DNA from: Pseudomonas migulae
GTDB taxonomy: Bacteria; Pseudomonadota; Gammaproteobacteria; Pseudomonadales; Pseudomonadaceae
Length of the DNA stretch: 64,000 nt
Assembly (NCBI RefSeq): GCF_024169315.1
Contig: NZ_JALJWR010000001.1
Location: 5,382,501-5,446,500, forward strand
Reading direction: 5' to 3'
Shown: positions 1 to 7,642 of the stretch, in pieces
Numbering within the stretch: the stretch's first letter is position 1
Layout: every line of letters begins with the position of its first letter
Position numbers and translations under genes: made by a program
Notes under the pieces: generated by a model
The model's database searches: none
What the model was told of the DNA's origin: nothing
What the model saw: the letters and a program-made list of their open reading frames with translations, nothing else

Positions 1-234
1 GAACAGACGCTTGAGAATGATGCCGTTGACCTGAGGACGAACTTCGGCAATGCGATAGGCGCTGGTGCGGCCTGGCAGTTCGGACGTCAGGGTGAAGGCT
101 TGAGATTGCAGGGTTACAACGCCGACCTGAGGGGGTGGCGGGGCCGGCGCCGCTTCTTCCTTTTTGCATCCGCTGAGCAGCGATGCCAAGGCGACGGCAG
201 TGACCAGAGCGGTAACAGCTGGCTTGAATTGCAT
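1..234 (-). CDS. ttgA: RND efflux periplasmic adaptor, N-terminal part (TtgA/MexA/EmhA type)
   Basis: Only the first 78 codons are in the window; the gene runs off the left edge. The start has a lipoprotein signal peptide with an L-S-G-C lipobox at about residue 23, then a Lys/Glu- and Pro-rich linker and the start of the membrane-fusion core (GVVTLQSQ, ELPGRTSAYRIAEVRPQVNG). In the family, this lipid-anchored adaptor joins an inner-membrane RND pump to an outer-membrane channel and exports solvents and antibiotics. It diverges from a TetR gene across a TtgR-type operator, which supports TtgA/EmhA rather than another adaptor. The pump and channel genes should lie to the left, outside the window. 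Confidence 0.9.
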   Translation of the reverse strand, partial: MQFKPAVTALVTAVALASLLSGCKKEEAAPAPPPPQVGVVTLQSQAFTLTSELPGRTSAYRIAEVRPQVNGIILKRLF

Positions 235-325
235 GAAAATCCTCGGGTCAGGCGCGCAAATTGCGCACAAGAAATGTGGAAGGGTAAAAAATGTGCGCTG
301 AGTGGATAAGTAGCTTGCTAAGGAA

Positions 326-355
326 TATACTTACGTTCATGGTTGTTTGTAAATA
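326..355. promoter_or_regulatory. TtgR-type operator in the ttgA-ttgR intergenic region
   Basis: On the minus strand this reads TATTTACAAACAACCATGAA followed by CGTAAGTATA, nearly the operator described for TtgR in P. putida. It lies between the two divergent genes, where it would overlap both promoters so that the repressor controls itself and the pump. The match is from memory of the published operator, not an alignment. Confidence 0.8.
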
Positions 356-500
356 CCTTGGCTGCGTACCCACATCGTTACAAAAGCCGTTTCAAAGGTT
401 CGAATTGTAGGCCGGGGACGACACCCAAGAGCGTTCGCCCCACTTTTATTCAGCGGATGTTCAGGCATCGCTGATGCACCCTGATTGAGGTTGTACTGCC

Positions 501-1133
501 ATGGTCCGTCGTACCAAAGAGGAAGCTCAAGAAACCCGTAGCCAGATACTCGAAGCGGCAGAGAAAGCCTTTTACGAACGGGGCGTAGCGCGCACGACAC
601 TGGCGGACATCGCGACCCTGGCGGGCGTCACGCGCGGGGCCATCTACTGGCATTTCAGTAACAAGGCGGATCTGGTGCAGGCCATGCTCGACACCTTGCA
701 TGAGCCGCTGGACGAAATGGCCAAGGCCAGTGAAAGCGAAGATGAACTCGACCCGTTGGGTTGCATGCGCAAGCTGCTGATTCATTTGTTTCATCAAGTT
801 GCCCTGGACCCGAAAACCCGCCGCATCAATGAGATTTTGTTTCACAAGTGCGAATTCACCGATGAAATGTGCGATCTGCGCCAGCAGCGCCGAGAGGTCA
901 GCCTCGATTGCAATGTGCGAATCGCCCTGGCCCTTACCAATGCGGTGAATCGGGGGCAGTTGCCGGACAATCTCGACACGGCCCGCGCGGCCATCAGCCT
1001 GCATGCCTACATTGACGGCATCCTGTACCAGTGGCTATTGGCGCCCGACAGTTTTCAACTGCACACCGAAGCCGAGCGTTGGGTCGATACAGGGTTGGAG
1101 ATGCTGCGTTTCAGTCCCAGCCTGCGCAAATGA
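501..1133 (+). CDS. ttgR: TetR-family efflux repressor TtgR/EmhR
   Basis: The protein has 210 residues, the usual length for the AcrR/TtgR group. An N-terminal helix-turn-helix (about residues 10-57, [21 protein letters not shown]) is followed by an all-helical ligand-binding domain. Known members bind antibiotics, flavonoids and solvents and then leave the operator, so the adjacent RND pump is expressed. The gene diverges from the adaptor gene, with a near-exact TtgR operator between them. The ATG at 501 begins [13 protein letters not shown], the normal TtgR start. Confidence 0.92.
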   Translation: MVRRTKEEAQETRSQILEAAEKAFYERGVARTTLADIATLAGVTRGAIYWHFSNKADLVQAMLDTLHEPLDEMAKASESEDELDPLGCMRKLLIHLFHQVALDPKTRRINEILFHKCEFTDEMCDLRQQRREVSLDCNVRIALALTNAVNRGQLPDNLDTARAAISLHAYIDGILYQWLLAPDSFQLHTEAERWVDTGLEMLRFSPSLRK

Positions 1134-1323
1134 AACAAAATGCGTAATTGGATCCGCTTGTGTCAACCGTTGAAGCCGCAGATGAACGGTTCTTCACGCG
1201 CTCTATGGCAATGGGGTGCTTTTATATACGCCCGTTCGTTTGGTTGACAGGTCGCAAGCCCAGTATTTTGTAGGAATTTTGTGTCTAGTCTGTGAGCGGA
1301 TGTGCATATCGGCGTCAGGTAAT

Positions 1324-1357
1324 AAAAAAGCCCCAGCTCTTTCGAGTCGGGGCTTTT
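1324..1357 (-). terminator. Rho-independent terminator of the arsR-MFS-nemA operon
   Basis: AAAAGCCCC and GGGGCTTTT arms flank a short loop, with the A-tract on the left of the plus strand, so it terminates leftward (minus-strand) transcription just past the nemA-like stop codon. The rest of the 242-base gap between ttgR and this gene shows no other clear element. Confidence 0.85.
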
Positions 1358-1375
1358 GCGTTTCAAGGAGGACGG

Positions 1376-2425
1376 TTACATCACCGGGTAGTCGATGTAG
1401 CCCACCGGGCCTTTGGCATAAAACAATTCCGGACGCGCTTCGTTCAGCGGTGCATCGGCCTTCAAGCGTGCCGGCAAGTCCGGGTTGGCAATGAACGGCA
1501 CGCCGAAGGCGACCGCATCAGCCTTGCCGCTCGCCAGCCAGGCATTGGCGCTGTCCTTGGTGAAGCGTTCGTTGACGATGTAGGGGCCGCCGAACGCTTC
1601 TTTCAATTGTGGACCGAGGCTGTCGCCCGCTTCTTTTTCGCGGGAGCAGATGAACGCGATGCCACGTTTGCCCAGTTCGCGAGCGACGTAGGTGAAGGTT
1701 TCGGCCAGGTTGTCGTCACCCATGTCATGGGAGTCGGCGCGGGGTGCCAGGTGCACACCGACACGGCCGGCGCCCCAGACTTCAATCGCTGCGTCGGTCA
1801 CTTCCAGCAACAGGCGCGCACGGTTTTCCAGGGAGCCGCCGTAGTGGTCGGTGCGCTGGTTGGTGCTGCTTTGCAGGAACTGGTCGAGCAGGTAACCGTT
1901 GGCGCCGTGGATTTCCACGCCGTCAAAACCGGCCGCCTTGGCGTTCTCTGCACCGGTGCGATAGGCGTCGACGATGTCGGCGATTTCAGCGGTTTCCAGA
2001 GCGCGCGGCGTTGGGTAGTCGGCCAGTGGACGAACCAGGCTGACGTGACCTTTTGGCTGGATGGCACTCGGTGCGACCGGTGCTTCACCGTTCAGGTACG
2101 ACTCGTGGGACACCCGGCCAACGTGCCACAGCTGCAGGAAAATCTTGCCGCCCGCGCCATGGATCGCTTTGGTGATGTTGGACCAGCCACGCACCTGGTC
2201 GTTGGACCAGATACCCGGGGTGTCCGGGTAGCCGACGCCCATCGGCGTGACCGAGGTGGCTTCGCTGAGGATCAGGCCAGCGGAGGCGCGCTGCACGTAG
2301 TACTCGGCCATCAGCGCGTTCGGCACACGGCCTTCGTCGGCGCGGCAGCGGGTCAGTGGCGCCATGATGATGCGGTTGGCCAACTCGAGGTCGCCCAGTT
2401 TGATCGGATCGAAAATCGTCGTCAT
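1376..2425 (-). CDS. nemA: Old yellow enzyme, NemA/XenB-type ene-reductase
   Basis: This 349-residue flavin-dependent TIM-barrel enzyme reduces electrophilic alkenes, nitro compounds or nitrate esters with NAD(P)H. The FMN-binding start (IKLGDLELANRIIMAPLTRCRA) is present, with His173 and Asn176 of the HGANGYLLDQF motif, the usual substrate-anion ligands, followed by YGGSLENR. It is the last gene of a minus-strand operon with an MFS transporter 22 bases upstream and an ArsR-type regulator. A strong terminator follows. It could equally be called xenobiotic reductase XenB; the true substrate cannot be read from sequence. Confidence 0.88.
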   Translation of the reverse strand: MTTIFDPIKLGDLELANRIIMAPLTRCRADEGRVPNALMAEYYVQRASAGLILSEATSVTPMGVGYPDTPGIWSNDQVRGWSNITKAIHGAGGKIFLQLWHVGRVSHESYLNGEAPVAPSAIQPKGHVSLVRPLADYPTPRALETAEIADIVDAYRTGAENAKAAGFDGVEIHGANGYLLDQFLQSSTNQRTDHYGGSLENRARLLLEVTDAAIEVWGAGRVGVHLAPRADSHDMGDDNLAETFTYVARELGKRGIAFICSREKEAGDSLGPQLKEAFGGPYIVNERFTKDSANAWLASGKADAVAFGVPFIANPDLPARLKADAPLNEARPELFYAKGPVGYIDYPVM

Positions 2426-2447
2426 TTAATACAACCCTCGTGAGGTA

Positions 2448-3614
2448 TCAGTGAGTAGCAGGGGCCAGTTCGGGATTACCGCTCTGACGGAAAGTAATCA
2501 GGGTCACCAGCAGGGCGAGTACCGCCAGTGCGGCGGCCGCGAGAGGCACGCTGGTCAGGCCGTAGCCGTGGGCAATGACGCTGCCGCCGACCCAGGCGCC
2601 GAGTGCGTTGCCGACGTTGAATGCGCCGATGTTCAGGGTCGACACCAGGTTCGGTGCGGCCTTGCCGTAGGTCACCACGTTCACTTGCAGGGCCGGCACG
2701 GCGGCGAAGCACGCGGTGGCCCAGAGGAACAGGGTGATTTCGGTCGGGATCAACGCGACGCTGGTCCAGGTCAGCACAGTGGAGACCACCGCCATGCTGA
2801 TGAACACGCCGATCAGCGTCGCCGCCAGGCCTTTGTCAGCCAGTTTGCCGCCGATGATGTTGCCGACGGTCAGGCCCAGGCCGATGAGCATCAGGGTCCA
2901 GGTCACACCGCGTGGCGAGACGCCGGTCACTTCGCCCAACAGCGGTGCGACGTAGGTGAACAAGGTGAAGACCGATGCCGCGAACAATGCCGTCATGCTC
3001 AACGACAGCCAGATGCCGGCGCCTTTGAGGGCACGCAGTTCGGCGCGCATGTCGAGTTTTTCTTCGTCGCGCTTGGCCGGCAGGAAACGGATCAGGCCAA
3101 TCAGGGCGATAACACCGATCACGGTCACGGCCCAGAAGGTCGAGCGCCAGCCGGCTTGTTGACCGAGCGCGGTGCCCAGTGGCACGCCGAGCACGTTGGC
3201 CAGGGTCAGGCCGGTGAACATCAGGGCCACGGCCGAAGCGCGTTTGTTGGCCGGGACCAGGCCCGCCGCTACCACCGAACCGATGCCGAAGAAGGCGCCG
3301 TGGCACAGGGCAGTCACCACCCGGGCAAACATCAGCACGTTGTAGTCACTGGCCACGGCACACAGCAGATTGCCGATGATGAAGATGCCCATCAACGCTA
3401 CCAGTGCGGCCTTGCGCGGCAACTTCGCGGTGGCCAGTGCCATGAACGGCGCACCGATGGCCACGCCGAGGGCGTAACCGGTCACCAGCCAGCCGGCGCC
3501 GGGGATCGACACACCGAGGTCGGCCGCCACATCGGGCAGCAGGCCCATGATGACGAACTCGGTGGTGCCGATGGCGAAGGCGCTCAAGGCCAGTATGAGG
3601 AGCGAGAGGGGCAT
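2448..3614 (-). CDS. MFS transporter, DHA1 family (AraJ/YdhP-like)
   Basis: This 388-residue protein has twelve predicted membrane segments and the DHA1 N-terminal signature (LSAFAIGTTEFVIMGLLPDVA). The motif-A loop is weak (ATAKLPRKAAL). Family members are proton-driven drug or sugar exporters of the inner membrane. It sits between an ArsR-type regulator (3 bases upstream) and an ene-reductase (22 bases downstream). The arrangement suggests export and reduction of the same class of toxic small molecule. The actual substrate is unknown. Confidence 0.85.
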   Translation of the reverse strand: MPLSLLILALSAFAIGTTEFVIMGLLPDVAADLGVSIPGAGWLVTGYALGVAIGAPFMALATAKLPRKAALVALMGIFIIGNLLCAVASDYNVLMFARVVTALCHGAFFGIGSVVAAGLVPANKRASAVALMFTGLTLANVLGVPLGTALGQQAGWRSTFWAVTVIGVIALIGLIRFLPAKRDEEKLDMRAELRALKGAGIWLSLSMTALFAASVFTLFTYVAPLLGEVTGVSPRGVTWTLMLIGLGLTVGNIIGGKLADKGLAATLIGVFISMAVVSTVLTWTSVALIPTEITLFLWATACFAAVPALQVNVVTYGKAAPNLVSTLNIGAFNVGNALGAWVGGSVIAHGYGLTSVPLAAAALAVLALLVTLITFRQSGNPELAPATH

Positions 3615-3617
3615 TGT

Positions 3618-3953
3618 TTAATTCCTTGTCGGAGCGCTGAGCTCCTTGACGATGGCGTCGAGGAACGCCTGGATAACGTCTTCGTTGCGTTTGAAGAAGT
3701 GCCATTGACCGGCTTTCTGGCTGCTGATCAGTCCCGCACGTTGCAAGGTCGCCAAATGCGCGGACACGGTCGACTGCGACAGGCCGCAGCGTTGATCGAT
3801 CTGCCCGGCGCAAATGCCGTACTCATGGTTGTGGATCTGTTCCGGGAACTGGGATTTGGGATCTTTAAGCCAGGTCAGGATGTCTCGCCGTACTGGGTGT
3901 GCCAGGGCTTTTATTATTTCGTCGAGGTCGAGGTTCATTGGCTTGGGGCTCAT
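3618..3953 (-). CDS. ArsR-family winged-helix regulator
   Basis: Taking the ATG at 3953 gives 111 residues (MSPKPMNLDLDEIIKALAHP), normal for the family. The frame stays open upstream, but that part is AT-rich and holds operator-like repeats. The winged-helix motif (CGLSQSTVSAHLATLQRAGL) lies at about residues 56-75. The typical ArsR metal-binding CVC motif is absent; Cys48 and Cys56 are present and might act as a thiol switch (inference). It heads the operon with an MFS exporter and an old yellow enzyme and probably represses it. AcpH diverges upstream. Confidence 0.85.
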   Translation of the reverse strand: MSPKPMNLDLDEIIKALAHPVRRDILTWLKDPKSQFPEQIHNHEYGICAGQIDQRCGLSQSTVSAHLATLQRAGLISSQKAGQWHFFKRNEDVIQAFLDAIVKELSAPTRN

Positions 3954-3967
3954 GATGAGTAAAACGC

Positions 3968-4011
3968 TATATCGCGATGGGGCGAAATTTAAATCGTTGC
4001 TTCGCGATATA
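3968..4011. promoter_or_regulatory. Inverted repeat upstream of the ArsR gene, candidate operator
   Basis: TATATCGCGA (3968-3977) and its exact complement TCGCGATATA (4002-4011) flank 24 bases. Related TATATCG and CGATATG words continue to about 4067, in the AT-rich divergent promoter region between arsR and acpH. This is the natural place for autoregulation by the ArsR protein; binding is inferred. Confidence 0.6.
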
Positions 4012-4095
4012 CCAATATGATTTCGGTCTGACGACCGCGTAAATCGGTATATCGGGTTATAACGATATGTGGGGCGCAGTGTTAAGCTGCGGGGC

Positions 4096-4671
4096 ATGAA
4101 CTATCTCGCACATCTTCACCTCGGTGGCCAGCGTCCCGGTCAATTGCTCGGCAGTCTGTATGGCGATTTCGTCAAAGGGCGGCTGCAAGGGCAGTTCGAA
4201 CCGGAGATCGAGGCGGCCATACAGTTGCATCGCAGCATCGACGTGTTTACCGACCGCCATCCGTTGGTGGACGTGGCGCTGTCGCGGTTTTCCCTGACCC
4301 GCCGGCGTTACGCCGGGATCGTGCTGGATGTGTTTTTCGATCATTGCCTGGCGCGTGACTGGACGCAGTACGCGGATCTGCCGTTGCAGCAGTTCACGTC
4401 GGATGTGTACCGGGTGCTGTCCGCCGAGCGGCAGTTGCCGGAGCGGTTGGCGAGGATCGCACCGCACATGATGGCGAATGACTGGTTGGGTTCTTACCGG
4501 GAGTTCGACGTGCTGGAGCAGGTTTTGCGGGGGATTTCGCGGCGATTGACCAAGCCTGAGGAACTGGCGGCGGCGATGCAGGAGCTGCGGGTGTTGTATG
4601 AGCCGTTGAGTGAGGATTTCAGGTTGTTCTATCCCCAGTTGCAGACGTTCGCCCAAACAAAACAGATCTAA
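4096..4671 (+). CDS. acpH: Acyl carrier protein phosphodiesterase
   Basis: The protein has 191 residues and matches the AcpH/DUF479 family, which removes 4'-phosphopantetheine from holo-ACP in the cytoplasm. Conserved family features are the start MNYLAHLHL, the G-D-F-V-K-G segment near residue 26, the metal-binding-type LHRSIDVFTDRHP stretch (about residues 43-56) and FFDHCLARDW. The ATG at 4096 gives the canonical N-terminus. It diverges from the ArsR regulator; no functional link between the two is evident. Confidence 0.88.
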   Translation: MNYLAHLHLGGQRPGQLLGSLYGDFVKGRLQGQFEPEIEAAIQLHRSIDVFTDRHPLVDVALSRFSLTRRRYAGIVLDVFFDHCLARDWTQYADLPLQQFTSDVYRVLSAERQLPERLARIAPHMMANDWLGSYREFDVLEQVLRGISRRLTKPEELAAAMQELRVLYEPLSEDFRLFYPQLQTFAQTKQI

Positions 4672-4755
4672 TGTGGGAGCGGGCTTGCTCGCGAAAGCGG
4701 TGTGTCAGCCACCATCGATGCCGGCTGACACACCGCTTTCGCGAGCAAGCCCGCT
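4672..4755. repeat. REP doublet, interrupted by an IS110-family element
   Basis: Two inverted REP units (TGTGGGAGCGGGCTTGCTCG and its complement) face each other. The right unit stops after GCAAGCCCGCT at 4755, and its missing end (CCCACAGGGG) appears at 5923 after the IS. The repeat was therefore whole before insertion. Confidence 0.9.
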
Positions 4756-4770
4756 TGTATGTTTAGACTT

Positions 4771-4930
4771 GAAGGGGTGGGCGGGACTAAAGCCTAGCTT
4801 CTGACTCTGACCAGTACAGACCGTGGGAGACTTCGTCCCGCCCCTTCACCTAATGCGCCGATAAGGAATGCATCGGCCTAGACCGACGATAGAAACAAGC
4901 CAGCGCAACGGTGAACCCCGACAAGTCTTT
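4771..4930 (+). ncRNA. Candidate bridge RNA (seekRNA) of the IS110 element
   Basis: A stem GGGCGGGAC (4779-4787) pairs with GTCCCGCCC (4835-4843) and closes a 47-base loop. The loop holds GTGGGAG (4823-4829), the exact complement of the right target CTCCCAC (5921-5927). It also holds AAGCCTAGCT (4790-4799), which can pair with the bottom strand of the left target AAGCCCGCT with one bulged base and one G-U pair. That is the two-guide geometry of the IS621 target-binding loop. A second, less clear structure (about 4854-4925) contains GATAGAAAC, similar to the element's right end CATAGAATC, and may be the donor loop. The RNA ends are estimates. Confidence 0.6.
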
Positions 4931-4954
4931 AAACCCTAGCTCGGAGGGCGTGCC

Positions 4955-5917
4955 ATGACAATTCATGTTTCGCAGGTGGTCGTTGGTGTGGATGTCGCGA
5001 AGGACGAGATCGTTGTTTATCGATCCGATCTGGAGCAAGTCTTGATTGTTTCGAACGAGCGATCGACCCTTAAGAAGTGGCTCAAGGCGCTGCCCGCAAA
5101 CAGCGCCATTGCCCTCGAAGCCACCAACACCTATCACCTCGATACGACAGAGATGGCCCATGAAATGGGTCATGACGTTTACGTTATCGATGGCAGCCGT
5201 CTTAATCGATACCGCGAAGGGATAGGTATTCGGGCTAAAACAGATGCCCTGGATGCAGCGTTGCTGGCTCGTTACTTGAGTAAAGAGTCCGACAAGTTGA
5301 GGATTTGGAGTCCGCCTCCAAAGGCCTACACACAACTCAAAAGCTTGCTGCGTCGTCGGGCCGAGCTTGTTCGGCATCGTGTGGCCATCAAACAAAGCTG
5401 GAAGGACGAACCGTTGCTCGAAGAGGCATTGGCCGACTATCTGGCATGCCTTGAGCAGATTGAAAAAAACATACAGAAAGTGCTGAAGAGCATTGTCAGC
5501 GAAGCTGACATGGACGCGCAGGTAAAACGCTGCCAAGCGGTTGAGGGTGTAGGCGTCCTGACGGCTACAGCTGCAGTCACCGCCTTTATGCGTGGAGATT
5601 TTTCCGACAGCGATGGCTACATTGCCTTTCTAGGAATGGATCCGCGAGTCAGACAATCGGGAAAGAAGGATCAGAAACGATACTTATCCAAACGAGGCGA
5701 TTCGGAGTTCCGGCGCTTATTTCATAACAGCGCCATGGCCGCGAGTCGCTCTCCAGCCTGGAAACCTTACTATCAAAGCTATCTGGCAAGAGGCATGAAG
5801 GGCACTCAAGCCTTGGTAATACTTGCCCGTAAGCTGGCCAGAGTACTGTTTGCCTTGATGAAAAATCAAAGCGAGTACAAGCCAAGTTCTATGTTTGGGG
5901 GTTGCCCCCAAACATAG
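4955..5917 (+). CDS. IS110-family transposase (DEDD recombinase)
   Basis: The 320-residue protein has the N-terminal RuvC-like DEDD_Tnp_IS110 domain with acidic residues at Asp13, Glu55, Asp97 and Asp100. A coiled middle follows, then a C-terminal Transposase_20 domain (VEGVGVLTATAAVTAF, FLGMDPRVRQSGKKDQK, FHNSAMAASRSPAW) that carries the catalytic serine region. The length is within the usual 300-400 range, with no frameshift seen, so it may be active. A strong ribosome site (CGGAGGGCG) precedes the ATG at 4955. The last codons lie inside a hairpin at the right end of the element. Confidence 0.92.
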   Translation: MTIHVSQVVVGVDVAKDEIVVYRSDLEQVLIVSNERSTLKKWLKALPANSAIALEATNTYHLDTTEMAHEMGHDVYVIDGSRLNRYREGIGIRAKTDALDAALLARYLSKESDKLRIWSPPPKAYTQLKSLLRRRAELVRHRVAIKQSWKDEPLLEEALADYLACLEQIEKNIQKVLKSIVSEADMDAQVKRCQAVEGVGVLTATAAVTAFMRGDFSDSDGYIAFLGMDPRVRQSGKKDQKRYLSKRGDSEFRRLFHNSAMAASRSPAWKPYYQSYLARGMKGTQALVILARKLARVLFALMKNQSEYKPSSMFGGCPQT

Positions 5918-5919
5918 AA
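5887..5919. repeat. Perfect 15-bp hairpin at the IS right end
   Basis: TTCTATGTTTGGGGG, loop TTG, then CCCCCAAACATAGAA, without a mismatch. It contains the transposase stop codon (TAG at 5915-5917). It may block read-in transcription or end the transposase mRNA, and it lies directly against the insertion junction. Confidence 0.9.
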
Positions 5920-5940
5920 TCTCCCACAGGGGATGTGTGT

Positions 5941-6732
5941 TTAAGCAGCGATAGCTGGGCGCATCGGAACCTGCTGTTTCTCCGGAATCGCCCCAAACAA
6001 CGCCTTCTGCACCGCCTGCTGCGCTTCAAACGCCAGCGCCGCACGCTCGCGACCTTCGCAAGCGATCGGCTTGAGCAGATGAACCTCCACATCACCCCGG
6101 TCATTGGCAAACAACCGCATCAGGTGCGAAAGCAAATCATCGTCACCAATGAACGGCGCCAGGGAATCCACCTCACCCTCACGCAGATAACGAATCGCCA
6201 CCGGTTGCAGTTTCACTTGCGAATCAATCGCCGCTGACAGCAAGCGACCATGAAAGGTGCGCAACGAACGGCCATCGGTGGTGGTGCCTTCCGGGAACAT
6301 CAACAGCGGATGGGCCTGCTCCAGATGACGGGTCATCTGTTTGCGGATCAACTGGCTGTCGCCCGAACCGCGACGGATAAACAGGCTGCCGGCCTTGGCC
6401 GCCAACCAGCCTGCCACCGGCCAGGTGCGCACTTCGGCTTTGGACAGAAACGACAGCGGCGTCAGCATGCCCAGCAGCGGGATGTCGGTCCAGGACACAT
6501 GGTTGCTGACCCAGAGCATCGGCGTCTTCGGTAATTCACCGTGGACGGTCACGCGAAAGGGCAGGGCATTCGCCAGACGCGCCATGAAAAATCGCGACCA
6601 GCGCTGGCGGCGGACCATCGAATGAGCGATGCCCAAACGTTCGAACAGCCCGAACACGCTGGCCATGCTCAGCCCCAGCGTCACCACGAACAACACTCGC
6701 GCAATCCGCGCGTACACCCGCAAGCGGCTCAT
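5941..6732 (-). CDS. olsA: Lyso-ornithine lipid O-acyltransferase (PlsC family)
   Basis: This 263-residue 1-acyl-glycerol-3-phosphate acyltransferase-type protein has an N-terminal membrane segment (about residues 10-30), the catalytic HX4D motif NHVSWTD (His78, Asp83) and FPEGTTTDG (Glu148). Its start codon overlaps the stop of olsB by one base (TAATG), showing translational coupling. In Pseudomonas this pair makes phosphorus-free ornithine lipids: OlsB adds a 3-hydroxyacyl chain to ornithine and OlsA then O-acylates it at the inner membrane. The pairing with olsB is the main reason for OlsA over generic PlsC. Confidence 0.88.
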   Translation of the reverse strand: MSRLRVYARIARVLFVVTLGLSMASVFGLFERLGIAHSMVRRQRWSRFFMARLANALPFRVTVHGELPKTPMLWVSNHVSWTDIPLLGMLTPLSFLSKAEVRTWPVAGWLAAKAGSLFIRRGSGDSQLIRKQMTRHLEQAHPLLMFPEGTTTDGRSLRTFHGRLLSAAIDSQVKLQPVAIRYLREGEVDSLAPFIGDDDLLSHLMRLFANDRGDVEVHLLKPIACEGRERAALAFEAQQAVQKALFGAIPEKQQVPMRPAIAA

Positions 6733-7487
6733 TACACAGCCGCCTTGAAGTGCTTGGCGTAGCGCGGGCAGAGTTCATCGCGCTTGAGCAGGATGAACAC
6801 GTCGGCGACCTGGAAGTCTTCGTCCCAGCACGGCTCGCCGCAGATCTTCGCACCGAGGCGCATGTAGGCCTTGAGCAGCGGCGGCATTTCCGCGATGACG
6901 TTGGACGGGATGTCCAACACCGGCAACGGTTTTTTCGGCTCGGCACGCAGGTGTTCGGTGCACAGGTAACGTTCGCGCAGGCGCTGCATGATCGCGTGGG
7001 CCTGAATGCCGCCGTCCTGCATCGGGATGCTCGCGCAACCCATCAAATAGCTGTAGCCGCCCTGATTCAAGACTTCGGCCAGTTCACCCCAGAGCACGGC
7101 GATGGTGCCGCCGTTGCGGTAGGCCGGGTCGACGCAGGTGCGACCGATTTCGAGGATCGGGCCTTTGAGGTGGACCAGGCCGTGCAGGCTGAATTCTTCT
7201 TCGCTGTAAAACTTGCCCAGGCTGCTGGCGGCCGTGTGGTCGAGCAAACGGGTGGTCGCCACCAGACGTCCGGTGTTCAGGTCGCGCACGCCGATGTGGG
7301 CGCAGTGAACATCATAGTCATCCATGTCCAGACCCAGCTCCGCGCCTTTCAGCTTGGCGTTGAATTCGCCGCTGAACACGTTGAAGCGCAAGGCCTGGGC
7401 TTCCTGCAAAGCCTCGGCGCCCACCAGGCGTTCGGCTTGCAGGCGGCGTTCATTGCCGGTGTCGCTGATGCGGGCGATCTGAGTCAT
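6732..7487 (-). CDS. olsB: L-ornithine N-alpha-acyltransferase
   Basis: This 251-residue GNAT-fold protein transfers a 3-hydroxyacyl group from ACP to ornithine, the first step of ornithine-lipid synthesis. Recognisable OlsB features are [14 protein letters not shown] near the start, the [10 protein letters not shown] strand, [21 protein letters not shown] (acceptor/cofactor site) and YLMGCASIP. It is the first gene of the olsB-olsA operon. Phosphate limitation controls these genes in other bacteria, but I see no clear PHO box here. Confidence 0.9.
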   Translation of the reverse strand: MTQIARISDTGNERRLQAERLVGAEALQEAQALRFNVFSGEFNAKLKGAELGLDMDDYDVHCAHIGVRDLNTGRLVATTRLLDHTAASSLGKFYSEEEFSLHGLVHLKGPILEIGRTCVDPAYRNGGTIAVLWGELAEVLNQGGYSYLMGCASIPMQDGGIQAHAIMQRLRERYLCTEHLRAEPKKPLPVLDIPSNVIAEMPPLLKAYMRLGAKICGEPCWDEDFQVADVFILLKRDELCPRYAKHFKAAV

Positions 7488-7642
7488 GGCGAATCTCCGT
7501 GCGGGCTGCTCACCCGTCTTTGGGTTACAGCGGATCGACTTTCTTTATCCAGCCTTGTTGTGCAAAGTCAGGCTATGTAGCCCCGGTGTCATCGCCATGA
7601 AGCTTTGGTGATGCTTATATGACAGCCCACGAGGAGCCTCTT

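Larger units (their letters stand above)
4756..5922 (+). mobile_element. IS110-family insertion sequence inserted in a REP
   Basis: The element is 1167 bases. Its limits are fixed by rejoining the split REP: ...AAGCCCGCT at 4755 and CTCCCACAGG from 5921. A CT dinucleotide stands at both edges, so the exact limits can slide by two bases. There are no terminal inverted repeats, as expected for IS110. About 199 bases of noncoding DNA precede the transposase and only a few follow it, the layout of IS110-group (not IS1111) elements. REP targeting is known for Pseudomonas relatives such as ISPpu9 and ISPpu10, and for IS621 in E. coli. Confidence 0.9.

Noticed and set aside
3954..4097. Upstream extension of the ArsR gene
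   Set aside because: The frame is open, but the encoded stretch is AT-rich, not family-like, and overlaps the inverted repeats of the promoter.
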